DNA from: an uncultured Aquimonas sp.
GTDB taxonomy: Bacteria; Pseudomonadota; Gammaproteobacteria; Xanthomonadales; Xanthomonadaceae
Assembly: GCF_937888285.1 (NCBI RefSeq)
Contig: NZ_CALART010000067.1
Coordinates: 1-64,000, forward strand
Direction: 5' to 3'
Length of the DNA: 64,000 nucleotides
Position 1 is the first letter of the stretch. Each line of letters begins with the position of its first letter. The notes beneath the pieces are model-generated. The model did not search any database, was not told the origin of the DNA, and worked only from the letters and a program-made list of their open reading frames with translations. Shown here piece by piece: positions 1 through 8,170 of the stretch. The translations under genes were made by a program, and so were the position numbers.

Positions 1-2
1 GC

Positions 3-53
3 CACTTCACGGACGGTGCCGCAAGTGTAGCCAATTATGTAGACACCCTCTGA
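3..53 (+). CDS. possible C-terminal end of a gene entering from the left
   Basis: The first bases read in one frame as HFTDGAASVANYVDTL followed by TGA at 51-53. The frame is open to the window edge, so this could be the last 16 residues of a plus-strand gene. Sixteen codons are too few to recognise a family, and the other frames close quickly. It is a weak call that rests only on the open frame. Confidence 0.25.
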   Translation, partial: HFTDGAASVANYVDTL

Positions 54-193
54 GGCATGGGCTTATCGGCGACATCGGTAACGAAGGCGCCGGATTTCAG
101 CACGAGATGCAATTGCGAGCAAGTCGCATTTGCGTTCGTATGCGCGTGCGGATGGGTGCTATCCGCGCTGCGGGCCGCTCCGGATGCGGCCGA

Positions 194-739
194 TCAGGGG
201 CGAAACTCCCTCGCCAGCAGCCCCAGCAGCACGCTGTCCTGGGTGCTTCCTCCCAGCCGATAGCGCTCGCGCGCGTGGCCTTCGCGTTTGAAGCCGAGGG
301 ATTCCAGCAGGCGCAGGCTGGCGGCGTTGTCGGGGTCTGCATCGGCTTCGATGCGCTGCATTCCCAGCCCTCGGATCGCATGAGTCAGCGCAGTGGCCAC
401 CGCTTCGCGAGCGAGCCCTTGGCCCCAATGCGCAGGATGCAGGGCGAAGCCGATCTCGCAGCGGGCGTGTTCGCGGGCGAAGGCGTAGAGGGTGACCGTG
501 CCGATCAGGCGGTGGTCGCCGCGCAAGGTGATGGCCCACTGCAGCAGTTGGCCGCTGGCAGCCCCCGCGTGGATGTCGCGCAGATAGGTCTCGGCCTGAT
601 GCAGGGCCTGCCAGGGGCCGTGGCTCCAGTAGCGGGTGACGTCGGCGCTGGCGAACAGCGCGTAGAGATCGTCGAGATCGGCACCGCGAGGGTGGCGAAG
701 CACGATGCGCTCGCTGTCGAGCGTGGGCAGGGTCGCCAT
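194..739 (-). CDS. GNAT-family N-acetyltransferase (RimJ/RimL-like)
   Basis: This 181-residue protein fits a single GNAT domain of the RimJ/RimL type, which moves an acetyl group from acetyl-CoA to an amine, often a protein N-terminus. The N-terminal SERIVLRHPR strand, the GFALHPAHWGQGLAREA stretch (about residues 96-112) holding the Q-x-x-G-x-A type acetyl-CoA loop, and the ASLRLLESLGFKREG segment near residue 145 are characteristic. The substrate cannot be read from sequence. It begins 14 bp after the LacI-family gene stops, on the same strand, so the two are probably co-transcribed. No signal peptide or membrane segment is visible, so it should be cytoplasmic. Confidence 0.85.
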   Translation of the reverse strand: MATLPTLDSERIVLRHPRGADLDDLYALFASADVTRYWSHGPWQALHQAETYLRDIHAGAASGQLLQWAITLRGDHRLIGTVTLYAFAREHARCEIGFALHPAHWGQGLAREAVATALTHAIRGLGMQRIEADADPDNAASLRLLESLGFKREGHARERYRLGGSTQDSVLLGLLAREFRP

Positions 740-753
740 GCGCGAGCTCCGTC

Positions 754-1788
<1,035 letters not shown>

Positions 1789-1862
1789 GTCAACCGGAAC
1801 TGCTGCAGCGCGGGGTTGCTGAGTGTGGCGGCGTGGGCCTGGGATGGCATTGTGCTCTGCAG

Positions 1863-1886
1863 CATCGCCGGCTTCTGCCGGCGATG
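1863..1886. repeat. perfect 10-bp hairpin next to the GGGAATC element
   Basis: CATCGCCGGC at 1863-1872 and GCCGGCGATG at 1877-1886 are exact inverted repeats around a TTCT loop. It lies between the helicase stop and the LacI-family start and abuts the left end of the inverted-repeat element at 1887. It could act as a transcript end for the helicase gene or belong to the element. No T-run follows on either strand. Confidence 0.5.
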
Positions 1887-2000
1887 CGGGAATCGGGAAT
1901 GGAGAATCGGGAATCGTTGAGAGCGGACTGCTTCAGGCTGGCAGCTTGAGGGTGATCGCTCACAGCGCAAGCTTGTCCCGATTCCCGATTCCCGATTCCC
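1887..2000. repeat. GGGAATC inverted-repeat element, copy A
   Basis: About 114 bp bounded by arms built from tandem GGGAATC units: left arm 1888-1911, right arm 1977-2000, matching at 22 of 24 positions as inverted repeats. The right end is 6 bp past the helicase stop codon. A second copy with longer arms lies at 31862-32032 and also sits directly after a minus-strand stop. This suggests a dispersed REP- or MITE-like family that settles at gene ends. Confidence 0.7.
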
Positions 2001-2006
2001 TGCCTC

Positions 2007-3899
2007 TCAGCCCCTCGGCTTGAAGCCCTTCTTGAAGCCACCCTCGCCGCGCGGGCCGCCGGGCTTGCGCTCGAAGCCGGCGCCGGCCGGGCGCGGTTTG
2101 CGCGGGCCGTCGAAGCTGCCGCGTTCGCGCGGGGCGCCGCGCTCGAACTTGGGCTTGACGAAGGCCTTGTCCTGCTCCGACGCGGGGCGGATGCGCAGGC
2201 GCTGGCCGGAGACCCAGACCTGCTGCAGGTGCTGCATCAGATCCTCGGGCATGCCCTCGGGCAGGTCGATCAGGGCGTGGTCGCCGCGGATGTCGATGCG
2301 GCCGATGTGCTTGGCGTCGATGCCGGCCTCGTTGGCGATCGCGCCGACCAGGTTGCCCGGCTTGACGCCGTGGACGAAGCCGACCTCGACGCGGAAGGTC
2401 TCAAAGGCGTAATCGCTGGCCATCTCGCGCTGCGGCCGGGCCTCGCGCTCGACGCGCTCGCGCGGCGGCCGGGCTTCGCGATCGAACTGCTCGCGCGGCG
2501 CGCGTTCGGGCCGGTCGCTGCGCTCGCGGAACTCGCGTGCGGCCGGAATCACCTTGTCCGGCGGCAGCAGCAGCGGGGTGTCGCCGCGATGCAGGCGGGC
2601 CAGCGCGGCGGCGATCTCGATGGCCGGGATGTTCTGCTCGCTCTCGATGCGCTCGATTACGCTGCGGTACTGGTCCAGCTGCGGGTCGGCCAGGGCTTCC
2701 TGGATCTGCTGGCGGAAGCGGTTGAGGCGCTGCTCGTTGACGGTGTCGACGGAGGGCAGGTTCATCGCTTCGATCGGCTGGCGCGTGGCCTTCTCGATGG
2801 TGCGCAGCAGGTGGCGTTCGCGCGGGGCGACGAACAGGATCGCCTCGCCGCTGCGGCCGGCGCGGCCGGTGCGGCCGATGCGGTGGACGTAGCTTTCGGT
2901 GTCGTAGGGGATGTCGTAGTTCAGCACGTGGCTGATGCGTTCGACGTCCAGGCCGCGGGCGGCGACGTCGGTGGCGACGATGATGTCGAGCTCGCCGTCC
3001 TTGAGCTTCTGTACGGTGCGCTCGCGTACCGCCTGCGGTACGTCACCGTTCAGCGCGGCGGCGGAGAAGCCGCGCGCGGCCAGCTTCTCGGCCAGCTCTT
3101 CGGTGGCCTGCTTGGTGCGGGCGAACACGATCATCGCCTCGAAGGTCTCGGCTTCGAGGATGCGGGTCAGCGCATCCAGCTTGTGCATGCCCGAGACCAA
3201 CCAGAACCGCTGGCGGATGTTCTTCGCGGTGGTGGTCTTGGCCGCGATGGTGACTTCGCGCGGATTGCGCAGATGGGTCTGGGCGATGGCGCGGATGCGC
3301 GGCGGCATGGTCGCCGAGAACAGCGCGACCTGGCGGCTGGCCGGGGTCTTCTGCAGGATGGATTCAACGTCGTCGATGAAGCCCATGCGCAGCATCTCGT
3401 CGGCCTCGTCCAGCACCACGAAGCGCAGCTTGGACAGATCCAGCGAGCCGCGTTCGAGGTGGTCGATGATGCGGCCGGGCGTGCCGACCACGACGTGGGC
3501 GCCGCGCTTCAGTCCGGTGAGCTGCGGGGCATAGCCCTGGCCGCCGTAGATCGGCAGCACATGGAAGCCGGGCATATGCGAGGCGTAGCGCTGGAAGGCT
3601 TCGGCCACCTGGATGGCCAGCTCGCGGGTCGGCGCCAGCACGATGGCCTGCGGCGCCTTCTGCGTCATGTCGAGGCGCGACAGGATCGGCAATGCGAACG
3701 CGGCGGTCTTGCCGGTGCCGGTCTGGGCCTGGCCCAGCACGTCCTGGCCGGACAGCAGGGTGGGAATGGTCGCCGCCTGGATCGGCGACGGCGTCTCGTA
3801 GCCCACCGAGGTGATGGCTTCGAGCAGGGCGGGCGACAGGCCAAGATCGGCAAAACGCACGGAGGCCGCCGCAGGGGCGGCAGTGTTTTCAGAGGACAT
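2007..3899 (-). CDS. deaD: ATP-dependent DEAD-box RNA helicase DeaD/CsdA
   Basis: This 630-residue protein has the two RecA-like domains of a DEAD-box helicase. Visible motifs are the Q motif around residues 33-40, AQTGTGKT (Walker A, about 58-65), PTRELA, DEAD, SAT and HRIGRTGR. A DbpA/RRM-type RNA-binding domain follows (VEVGFVHGVKPGNLVGAI onward), and the tail is rich in Arg, Gly and Pro. DeaD unwinds structured RNA in ribosome assembly and in mRNA turnover at low temperature. I start it at ATG 3899 because AAAGAAAA with GGAG lies just upstream and the residues encoded further upstream look random. The 309-bp upstream gap leaves room for a long leader, as in other cold-inducible deaD genes. 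Confidence 0.96.
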   Translation of the reverse strand: MSSENTAAPAAASVRFADLGLSPALLEAITSVGYETPSPIQAATIPTLLSGQDVLGQAQTGTGKTAAFALPILSRLDMTQKAPQAIVLAPTRELAIQVAEAFQRYASHMPGFHVLPIYGGQGYAPQLTGLKRGAHVVVGTPGRIIDHLERGSLDLSKLRFVVLDEADEMLRMGFIDDVESILQKTPASRQVALFSATMPPRIRAIAQTHLRNPREVTIAAKTTTAKNIRQRFWLVSGMHKLDALTRILEAETFEAMIVFARTKQATEELAEKLAARGFSAAALNGDVPQAVRERTVQKLKDGELDIIVATDVAARGLDVERISHVLNYDIPYDTESYVHRIGRTGRAGRSGEAILFVAPRERHLLRTIEKATRQPIEAMNLPSVDTVNEQRLNRFRQQIQEALADPQLDQYRSVIERIESEQNIPAIEIAAALARLHRGDTPLLLPPDKVIPAAREFRERSDRPERAPREQFDREARPPRERVEREARPQREMASDYAFETFRVEVGFVHGVKPGNLVGAIANEAGIDAKHIGRIDIRGDHALIDLPEGMPEDLMQHLQQVWVSGQRLRIRPASEQDKAFVKPKFERGAPRERGSFDGPRKPRPAGAGFERKPGGPRGEGGFKKGFKPRG

Positions 3900-4208
3900 G
3901 TTTTCTTTGCTCCACAAGGGGCTTGGAATCACGCACCTTGCAGGCCGGAGAACAGCGCTCGGGACGAGCCGCGCAGGTCAGTGCGGGGCAGCTCCCGTCC
4001 GCCTGTCGCATCATGCGATCAGGCCTGCGCGCGGCAGGAAGGGGACGGGGCGAGAGCGGAAACGACGGGGCCGAAAGGCGCACACGGGGTGCAGCGGCGC
4101 GCAGTCTAGCAGCACGGGTGGGTGCGGTGCCTTCGGGAGTCGGGAATCTGCTGGTCCCCCGTTCAGCTGCTAGGCTTGCGCTCGCCCCTCACCGAGCCGG
4201 AGAGCGCC
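3900..4208. promoter_or_regulatory. divergent intergenic region, helicase / zinc peptidase
   Basis: This 309-bp gap lies between two divergent starts, so it must hold both promoters. On the plus side, TGCTAGGCT about 30 bp before the peptidase start looks like an extended -10, and similar TAGGCTGCG words precede other genes in the window. On the minus side no clear -10 was seen. I found no coding potential. Confidence 0.35.
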
Positions 4209-5090
4209 ATGCGCTGGGAACGCCTGCGACGCAGCAGCAACGTCACCGACAGTCGCGGCCGCGGCGGTGGCGGAGGTCGCCTTCCGGGTGGCGGCAAGGG
4301 CCTGGGCCTGACCGGCATCCTGATCGTGGTGGTGATCGCGATGGTGATGGGGAAGAACCCGCTGGAGCTGCTGTCACTGCTCGATGCGGGCCAGCAGCAG
4401 ACGGCGCCTTCCGCCTCCAGTCGGACCCCGCTGCCGGATCCGCAGGATCCAGCCGTGGAGTTCGTGCGCGCTGTACTGGGCGATACCGAGGATGCGTGGG
4501 GCGAGATCTTCGCCGCCTCCGGCTCGCGCTACGAGCCGGCAGGCCTTGAAGTCTTCGAGGGCGGCGTCACCACCGCCTGCGGCTTCGCCTCGTCAGCGGT
4601 CGGCCCGTTCTACTGCCCGGGCGATCGCAAGGTCTACATCGACCTGCAGTTCTTCCGCGAGCTGGAGACCCGTTTCCGCGCCGCCGGCGATTTCGCCCAG
4701 GCCTACGTGATCGCGCACGAAGTCGGTCACCACATCCAGACCCTGACCGGCGTGTCTGCACGGGTGAATGCGGCGCGCCAGCGCGGCGAAGAGGTCAAAG
4801 GTGACGGCGGATTGCTGGTGCGCCAGGAACTGCAGGCCGATTGCTACGCCGGTGTCTGGGCGCACTCGGCGCAGCGTCGCTTCGACATTCTTGAACCCGG
4901 CGATCTCGAGGAAGCCCTGAACGCGGCCAGCGCGATCGGCGATGACCGCCTGCAGAAGCAGGCGCAGGGCAGGGTGGTGCCGGACTCCTTCAGCCACGGC
5001 ACCTCGGAGCAGCGCATGCGCTGGTTCCGGCTCGGCTTCGAGCGCGGCAGCGTCGGCGCCTGCGACACCTTCGCGGCGAGCCGGCTTTAG
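4209..5090 (+). CDS. ypfJ: YpfJ-family neutral zinc metallopeptidase
   Basis: The 293-residue product matches the YpfJ/KPN_02809 family. Its start (MRWERLRRSSNVTDSRG), a Gly-rich linker, one membrane segment (about residues 33-48) and a C-terminal peptidase domain are all typical. HEVGHH at residues 170-175 supplies the zinc ligands and catalytic Glu, and the later QELQADCYAG segment the third ligand. It should sit in the inner membrane with the catalytic domain outside. No substrate is established for the family. The ATG at 4209 is preferred because GGAGAG precedes it and the family N-terminus starts there. The diguanylate cyclase gene follows 15 bp later. Confidence 0.92.
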   Translation: MRWERLRRSSNVTDSRGRGGGGGRLPGGGKGLGLTGILIVVVIAMVMGKNPLELLSLLDAGQQQTAPSASSRTPLPDPQDPAVEFVRAVLGDTEDAWGEIFAASGSRYEPAGLEVFEGGVTTACGFASSAVGPFYCPGDRKVYIDLQFFRELETRFRAAGDFAQAYVIAHEVGHHIQTLTGVSARVNAARQRGEEVKGDGGLLVRQELQADCYAGVWAHSAQRRFDILEPGDLEEALNAASAIGDDRLQKQAQGRVVPDSFSHGTSEQRMRWFRLGFERGSVGACDTFAASRL

Positions 5091-5105
5091 GCGCAGGGCC
5101 GGCCC

Positions 5106-6230
5106 ATGCCGCGCTGGCGCAGCCGTCTGCGCAGCTACCTGACCCACGGCGGACGGGTGGGGCCGCAGCATCCCGATTTTCGCCGCGTGCTGCTGCTCAA
5201 CATGAGCCTGCTGGTGTTGGTGGCGATGTGCGGCGTGTTCGCCGTGCTCAATCTGCTGGTGCTGGGCCTGCCGCGGGTCGCGGTGCTGGATGTCGTGGCG
5301 GGCGGGCTGGCGCTGGGTGTGATGGCCTGGTACCGGCGCTCAAGACAGCTCGATGCAGCGGCATGGTCGACCCTGGTCATCGTGGGTCTGTTCCTGCTCG
5401 CCTATGTGCTGATGGTGGGCGCAGGTCTGTACAGCCTGGCCTGGCTGGGCGTGTTCCCCGGCCTGGCCCTGTTCCTGCTCGGCGAGCGCCGCGGCCTGTG
5501 GGCCACGTCGGCCCTGGTCGTGGCCAGCCTGCTTGCCCTTGCCGGCCCGTGGATGCACTGGCAGCCGCAGCGCTTCGATGCCGTCGCGGCCTTCAATCTG
5601 CTGGGCACCTTCGTCTGTCTGGTCCTGCAGGCGCGCTACAACGAGATGGCGCGACAGGAAGTGCTGCGCGGCCTGGTGCACAGCAATCGCGAGCTGCAGC
5701 GACTGTCCAATCACGATCGGCTGACCGGCCTCTACAACCGGCTCAAGCTCGAACATCGGCTGGCCGAGGAGCTGGCCCGTGCGCGCAGGCATGGCTCGCC
5801 TTTCTGCGTCGTGCTGATCGACATCGACCACTTCAAGCGCGTCAATGACACCCACGGGCACGCGATCGGCGATCTCGTGCTGCAGTGCCTTGGGCATGTG
5901 CTGCTGCGCGATCGTCGAGCCACCGACATGGTCGGTCGCTGGGGCGGTGAGGAGTTCCTGATCCTCTGCCCCGAAACCCGCATCGACGGGGGGCTGCTGG
6001 TGGCGGAGCGCCTGCGCGCCGCGACCCAGGACTGCCCGATGCCGGAGGCGGGGCGAGTCACGCTGAGCGCGGGCGTGGCGGAGTACCGATCCGGCGACTG
6101 CGAGGAGTCGCTGCTGGCCCGCGCCGACGCCGCGCTGTATCGCGCCAAGTCGGCCGGGCGCAACCGGGTCGAATCGGATGCACAGGACGCGGTTCAAGGC
6201 CAATCCCACACCGAGGAGCAAGACAAGTGA
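5106..6230 (+). CDS. membrane-bound GGDEF diguanylate cyclase
   Basis: The 374-residue protein has about six hydrophobic segments in residues 28-178, then a GGDEF domain that makes cyclic di-GMP from two GTP. The active-site motif is GGEEF at 280-284, an active variant. RATD at 271-274 lies exactly five residues before it, so the product-inhibition I-site looks intact. The N-terminal membrane part has no named sensor domain that I recognise. The gene probably forms an operon with the peptidase gene upstream and with the DUF2785 gene, whose GTG start overlaps its stop by 4 bp (GTGA). Confidence 0.94.
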   Translation: MPRWRSRLRSYLTHGGRVGPQHPDFRRVLLLNMSLLVLVAMCGVFAVLNLLVLGLPRVAVLDVVAGGLALGVMAWYRRSRQLDAAAWSTLVIVGLFLLAYVLMVGAGLYSLAWLGVFPGLALFLLGERRGLWATSALVVASLLALAGPWMHWQPQRFDAVAAFNLLGTFVCLVLQARYNEMARQEVLRGLVHSNRELQRLSNHDRLTGLYNRLKLEHRLAEELARARRHGSPFCVVLIDIDHFKRVNDTHGHAIGDLVLQCLGHVLLRDRRATDMVGRWGGEEFLILCPETRIDGGLLVAERLRAATQDCPMPEAGRVTLSAGVAEYRSGDCEESLLARADAALYRAKSAGRNRVESDAQDAVQGQSHTEEQDK

Positions 6231-7132
6231 GCAGATCCCGGCTTTCGCCGCTGTCCGCAATCGTCGGTGCGCTCGCGCTTGGCGTGGCCGCAGAACACTC
6301 GCGTGCGTCCTGCCCACCTGCGGGCTGGGACGAAGCCTCGCTGCTCACTCTCAAGAGCGAGGGCTTTGCGCTGGAGGAATCGCTGCGCCCGGCGCTGGCG
6401 CTGGGCCTGCTCGACTGCCTCGCCGACCCGCGCCCCGCCCTGCGCGATGGCATCGCCTTCGAGGCCCTGAGCGCGTGGATGCGCGCCGGCCAACTCGACG
6501 CCGCCAACCTGCGCGCCTTGAAGCCGCGCCTGCTGGCGCAGCTGCAGGCCGAGGATCCGCAGGGCGTGGCGCGGCCCTTCGCCGCGCTGGTGCTGGCCGA
6601 GTTGAGCCGCACCGATCGCATCGCGCCCTGGATGGAGGCTTCCGAGCGCGAAGCGCTGGTCTCCGCAGCGGCCGACTATCTGGCCGCGGTGAGTGACTAC
6701 CGCGGCTTTGAAGTCGATACCGGCTGGCGCCACGGCGTGGCGCACGGCGCCGACTGGGTGCTGCAGCTGGCACTGAACCCCACGCTCGATGCCGCGCAGC
6801 TGGCCCGGCTGCGCGACGCGGTCGGCGCCCAGGTGCTCGCTGCGGATGGTCATGCCTATGTGTTCAACGAGCCGGCGCGGCTGGCCGCGCCGCTGCTGTT
6901 CATCGCCAGGCGCGGCGTGTTCGACGAAGCCGACTGGCGGCGCTGGCTGCTGCAGTTCCCACCGCGCCTGGGCGAGCCCAGGGCGCTGTGGTCGGACACT
7001 GCCGCGCTGGCGGCGCGGCACAACCTGCAGGCCCTGCTGCTGACCCTGCACTTCGAGGCCAGCCGCAGCGAGGATGCGGGTATCCGCAGCCTGCTGCCGG
7101 GCGTGGTCGAGGCCCTGCAGGCGATGCCCTGA
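6227..7132 (+). CDS. DUF2785-family exported protein
   Basis: This 301-residue protein carries the DUF2785 signature, DYRGFEVDTGWRHGVAHGAD, at about residues 162-181, within an all-alpha domain. The family function is unknown. A stretch ending in SRASC (about residue 28) looks like a signal peptide, so it may be exported. The start is GTG at 6227, overlapping the cyclase stop, with GAGGAG about 10 bp upstream, which supports translational coupling. Coupling to a cyclic-di-GMP enzyme is suggestive but gives no function. Confidence 0.8.
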   Translation: MSRSRLSPLSAIVGALALGVAAEHSRASCPPAGWDEASLLTLKSEGFALEESLRPALALGLLDCLADPRPALRDGIAFEALSAWMRAGQLDAANLRALKPRLLAQLQAEDPQGVARPFAALVLAELSRTDRIAPWMEASEREALVSAAADYLAAVSDYRGFEVDTGWRHGVAHGADWVLQLALNPTLDAAQLARLRDAVGAQVLAADGHAYVFNEPARLAAPLLFIARRGVFDEADWRRWLLQFPPRLGEPRALWSDTAALAARHNLQALLLTLHFEASRSEDAGIRSLLPGVVEALQAMP

Positions 7133-7490
7133 GCGCGTCTCGGCCCCGTGCTGCGGGCCAGGCGCTTTTGAAGGATCCCTGATTCGTCATTCCCGCGAAT
7201 GCGGGGATCCAGTGTTCTTGCGACCGCGGCGGTCCCAACCGGGCTCCCGTCCCCGCCTTCGCAAGGGCAGGCCCATCGGGGGGCGATGGCACTGGCTGAT
7301 GCGCCGGGCGTTCTGTTTCTCGAGAGCGTCTGAGCCCCGCGTCGCGGGCCGGGTGCTCTCGAAGAAACATGTGGTCGTCATCCCCGCGGAGGCGGGGATC
7401 CAGTGCTCTTGTGTTCTTGCCGCCGCTGCAAGTTGGGTCTGGGCCCCCGCCTTCGCGGGGGCGACGAACCAGGGCCCCCTAGACGCTGCT
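7132..7490. repeat. imperfect tandem duplication, period about 191 bp
   Basis: Two units run from about 7132 and about 7323. Landmarks recur at a constant offset of 191: GCCCC at 7143 and 7334, CAT at 7188 and 7379, GGGGATCCAGTG at 7203 and 7394. CCCCGCCTTCGC recurs at 7251 and 7445, after a 3-base indel. Each unit holds a GC-rich dyad of the form CCCGCG-N-GCGGGG before ATCCAG, a word family common in dispersed proteobacterial repeats. Translated on the minus strand the units give EHWIPAFAGMT and EHWIPASAGMT, the usual false-peptide signature of such repeats. Confidence 0.75.
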
Positions 7491-8051
7491 TCGACCGGTT
7501 TCCATGCCGCGCCGCCGCGAAGGCGCTCCAATACAATCAATCACGTACGTTTCAGGTTCTTTAGAGGAGGGCGCCTTCGCTGGCAGGCTGGGACAGGCGG
7601 GACGCACTCGCGCCCGACGCTCCTGGGCAGCAAGCGACGAAGTCCACCACGGCATCGTGGAGTGACTCCGTCGCCTGGCTCCAGTGATGCGTGGCGTCCG
7701 CCGCGTCATGTTCGCTGTCAGCGAAGTCCTTAAGACGTTCGTGGTATCGGAGCGCTGGTTCGTTCCTAGCCGGTTTGACACATCGCTGAAGCGCTGGAGC
7801 GCACGCAGCGCACGCGTGTACAGACTGTTGCGGCTAGCCAAGTCCTGCCGCGGACTTGCGGTGGCGGAGTACCACTTTCTGGCGTCGCGTCCTCACACCC
7901 GAGAGACCGCTGCGCCGTCTGTGCGTCGGAGGCGGGGCGACCGTGGAAGGACGTAGTGGCAGGTTCCATCCATCGCCACTGTCGCGGCCGCCATGGCCCG
8001 CGCACCCCCCCACACCGGGGAGTCACCGGGGGTACGTCGTCGGCGGTGCTC
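7491..8051. other. gene-poor stretch with a decayed reading frame
   Basis: No intact gene is recognisable here. A start-less open frame covers 7561-7833 on the minus strand and is listed separately. The rest, up to the sigma-54 promoter at 8052, shows no family resemblance. The run of C and G around 8005-8035 is low complexity. Confidence 0.5.
7561..7833 (-). pseudogene. start-less open frame, possible gene remnant
   Basis: On the minus strand 90 codons are open between an in-frame TAG at 7836-7834 and TAA at 7563-7561. Part of the reading is ALRYHERLKDFADSEHDAAD, a residue mix that looks like ordinary protein, but no ATG, GTG or TTG start with a ribosome binding site is present. Continuing past the TAG gives further protein-like sequence. 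It may be a remnant of a longer gene, or chance openness in GC-rich DNA. I do not recognise the family. Confidence 0.3.
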
Positions 8052-8067
8052 TGGCACACGGCTTGCA
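8052..8067 (+). promoter_or_regulatory. sigma-54 (RpoN) promoter of the triple-PAS receptor gene
   Basis: TGGCACACGGCTTGCA matches the -24/-12 consensus TGGCAC-N5-TTGCA exactly, with correct spacing. It lies 103 bp before the ATG at 8171, on the coding strand. The receptor gene should therefore need RpoN and an enhancer-binding activator, as flagellar and chemotaxis genes of this bacterial order often do. Confidence 0.85.
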
Positions 8068-8170
8068 GTTTCGCAGTGAGATGACACCGGGGGCATCAAG
8101 GCTCTTGCTGCCGGGTCGGTGTCGCCGGTCATTGACGTGTGAGCAAGCGCCAGAGCGCTGGGAGATCCCC

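Noticed and set aside
111..130. TGCGA-N5-TCGCA dyad with flanking AAT/ATT, resembling a Fur-type box
   Set aside because: The match to any known operator is loose, and no gene with a start next to it is visible in the window.
2229..4109. 626-codon open frame opposite deaD
   Set aside because: Antisense shadow of a strongly supported gene; composition is repetitive and no start signal is present.
7187..7540. Minus-strand ORF reading EHWIPASAGMT
   Set aside because: This peptide is the usual false translation of a dispersed GC-rich repeat, so the ORF is not a gene.
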